From assembly GCF_019402445.1 (NCBI RefSeq), contig NZ_SRZM01000400.1, forward strand, positions 1 to 6,648: DNA of 6,648 nt, read 5' to 3'. Each line of letters starts with the position of its first letter. Position 1 is the first letter of the stretch. The position numbers and the translations under genes are program-made. Source of the stretch: Brachyspira pilosicoli. GTDB taxonomy: Bacteria > Spirochaetota > Brachyspiria > Brachyspirales > Brachyspiraceae. Positions 6,347 to 6,648 of the stretch are shown here, in pieces. The notes below the pieces were generated by a model that had not been told where the DNA came from, made no database searches, and saw nothing but the letters and a program-made list of their open reading frames with translations.

Positions 6347-6648
6347 TTAATATCTATTAAAAGTACCGCTATATATTTTATCATTCATAATATTTCTTTT
6401 CTCAACCAACTTAACATTAGCTGTATAAATACTTTCATTAAAACTGCTCTTTACAAACTCTATTGTTAAATAATAAGTAACACTATCTCCCCTATCATAT
6501 ACATATTTAGTTGCCTCATACACATCATTCCCAGAAATGGTTTTATATACAATGTCATATTTATAAAAATCTATAGTAAGATTATACTGGTCTTTAAATT
6601 GCATAGTACCGTCAGAAGCAATCCTTATAATAGAATTACCATGTATAT
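6347..6648 (-). CDS. C-terminal part of an unrecognised gene, cut by the window edge
   Basis: The frame is open from the right edge to a TAA at 6347-6349, giving at least 99 codons. An internal ATG at 6602-6604 exists but the frame continues upstream of it (IHGNSIIRIASDGT precedes it), so it is probably not the start. The visible part has alternating polar and hydrophobic residues with many Tyr and Thr and no membrane segment (for example YNLTIDFYKYDIVYKTI, then VTYYLTIEFVKS and IYTANVKLVEKR). This suggests a beta-rich, perhaps secreted or envelope protein. I do not recognise the family. Only 26 bp separate it from the MATE start, so the two may form an operon. Confidence 0.7.
   Translation of the reverse strand, partial: IHGNSIIRIASDGTMQFKDQYNLTIDFYKYDIVYKTISGNDVYEATKYVYDRGDSVTYYLTIEFVKSSFNESIYTANVKLVEKRNIMNDKIYSGTFNRY
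6377..6405 (-). promoter_or_regulatory. Possible internal promoter for the MATE gene
   Basis: On the minus strand TTGAGA (6405 to 6400) and GATAAA (6382 to 6377) are spaced by 17 bases inside the end of the upstream coding region, about 55 bases before the MATE ATG. The -35 matches consensus at five of six positions and the -10 at four of six. In DNA this AT-rich such matches are common, so this is only a candidate. Confidence 0.25.

Noticed and set aside
1..6648. CRISPR arrays, tRNA/rRNA genes, insertion sequences, phage or toxin-antitoxin modules
   Set aside because: I looked for direct repeats, cloverleaf-like segments and characteristic proteins and found none.

Overview
The window looks like a chromosomal segment of a very AT-rich, Gram-negative-type bacterium, most probably a spirochaete of the genus Brachyspira. 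That guess rests on strong A/T bias in third codon positions and spacers, a lipoprotein with an LSSC-type lipobox, purine-rich Shine-Dalgarno sites, and the overall protein style. It is not proved by any marker gene here.

Layout. Positions 1-98 hold no gene but contain a compact GC-rich hairpin (15-31) and an AT-only hairpin (59-75) just downstream of potD. Positions 99-4005 are a four-gene minus-strand operon, transcribed potA-potB-potC-potD, encoding a complete polyamine (spermidine/putrescine) ABC importer: ATPase, two permeases and substrate-binding protein. potA/potB and potB/potC overlap by ATGA, and potD follows potC after 24 bp. Positions 4006-4453 are a 448-bp divergent regulatory region. 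Its potA-proximal 125 bp are clearly richer in G+C than the rest and can fold into a leader whose 9-bp helix covers the potA ribosome-binding site. The other side carries a good sigma70-like promoter for the plus-strand gene at 4454-4945, a small lipoprotein with a LEA14/WHy-type domain. That gene converges, with a 10-bp gap, on a minus-strand MATE-family multidrug/cation antiporter gene (4956-6320). The MATE gene lies 26 bp downstream of a gene whose last 99 codons enter the window from the right edge; its product is unrecognised.

How the genes work together. PotD should capture polyamine outside the inner membrane, PotB/PotC form the channel and PotA drives transport by ATP hydrolysis. Unusually, PotD ends in a hydrophobic segment plus a basic tail, so it is probably tethered to the membrane. 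The lipoprotein and MATE exporter have no evident link to polyamine uptake beyond adjacency.

The gene content is conventional: I see no CRISPR, transposase, phage or toxin-antitoxin genes. The best candidates for something undescribed are the structured potA leader, which may be a translational switch (ligand unknown, possibly polyamine), and the membrane-anchored PotD.
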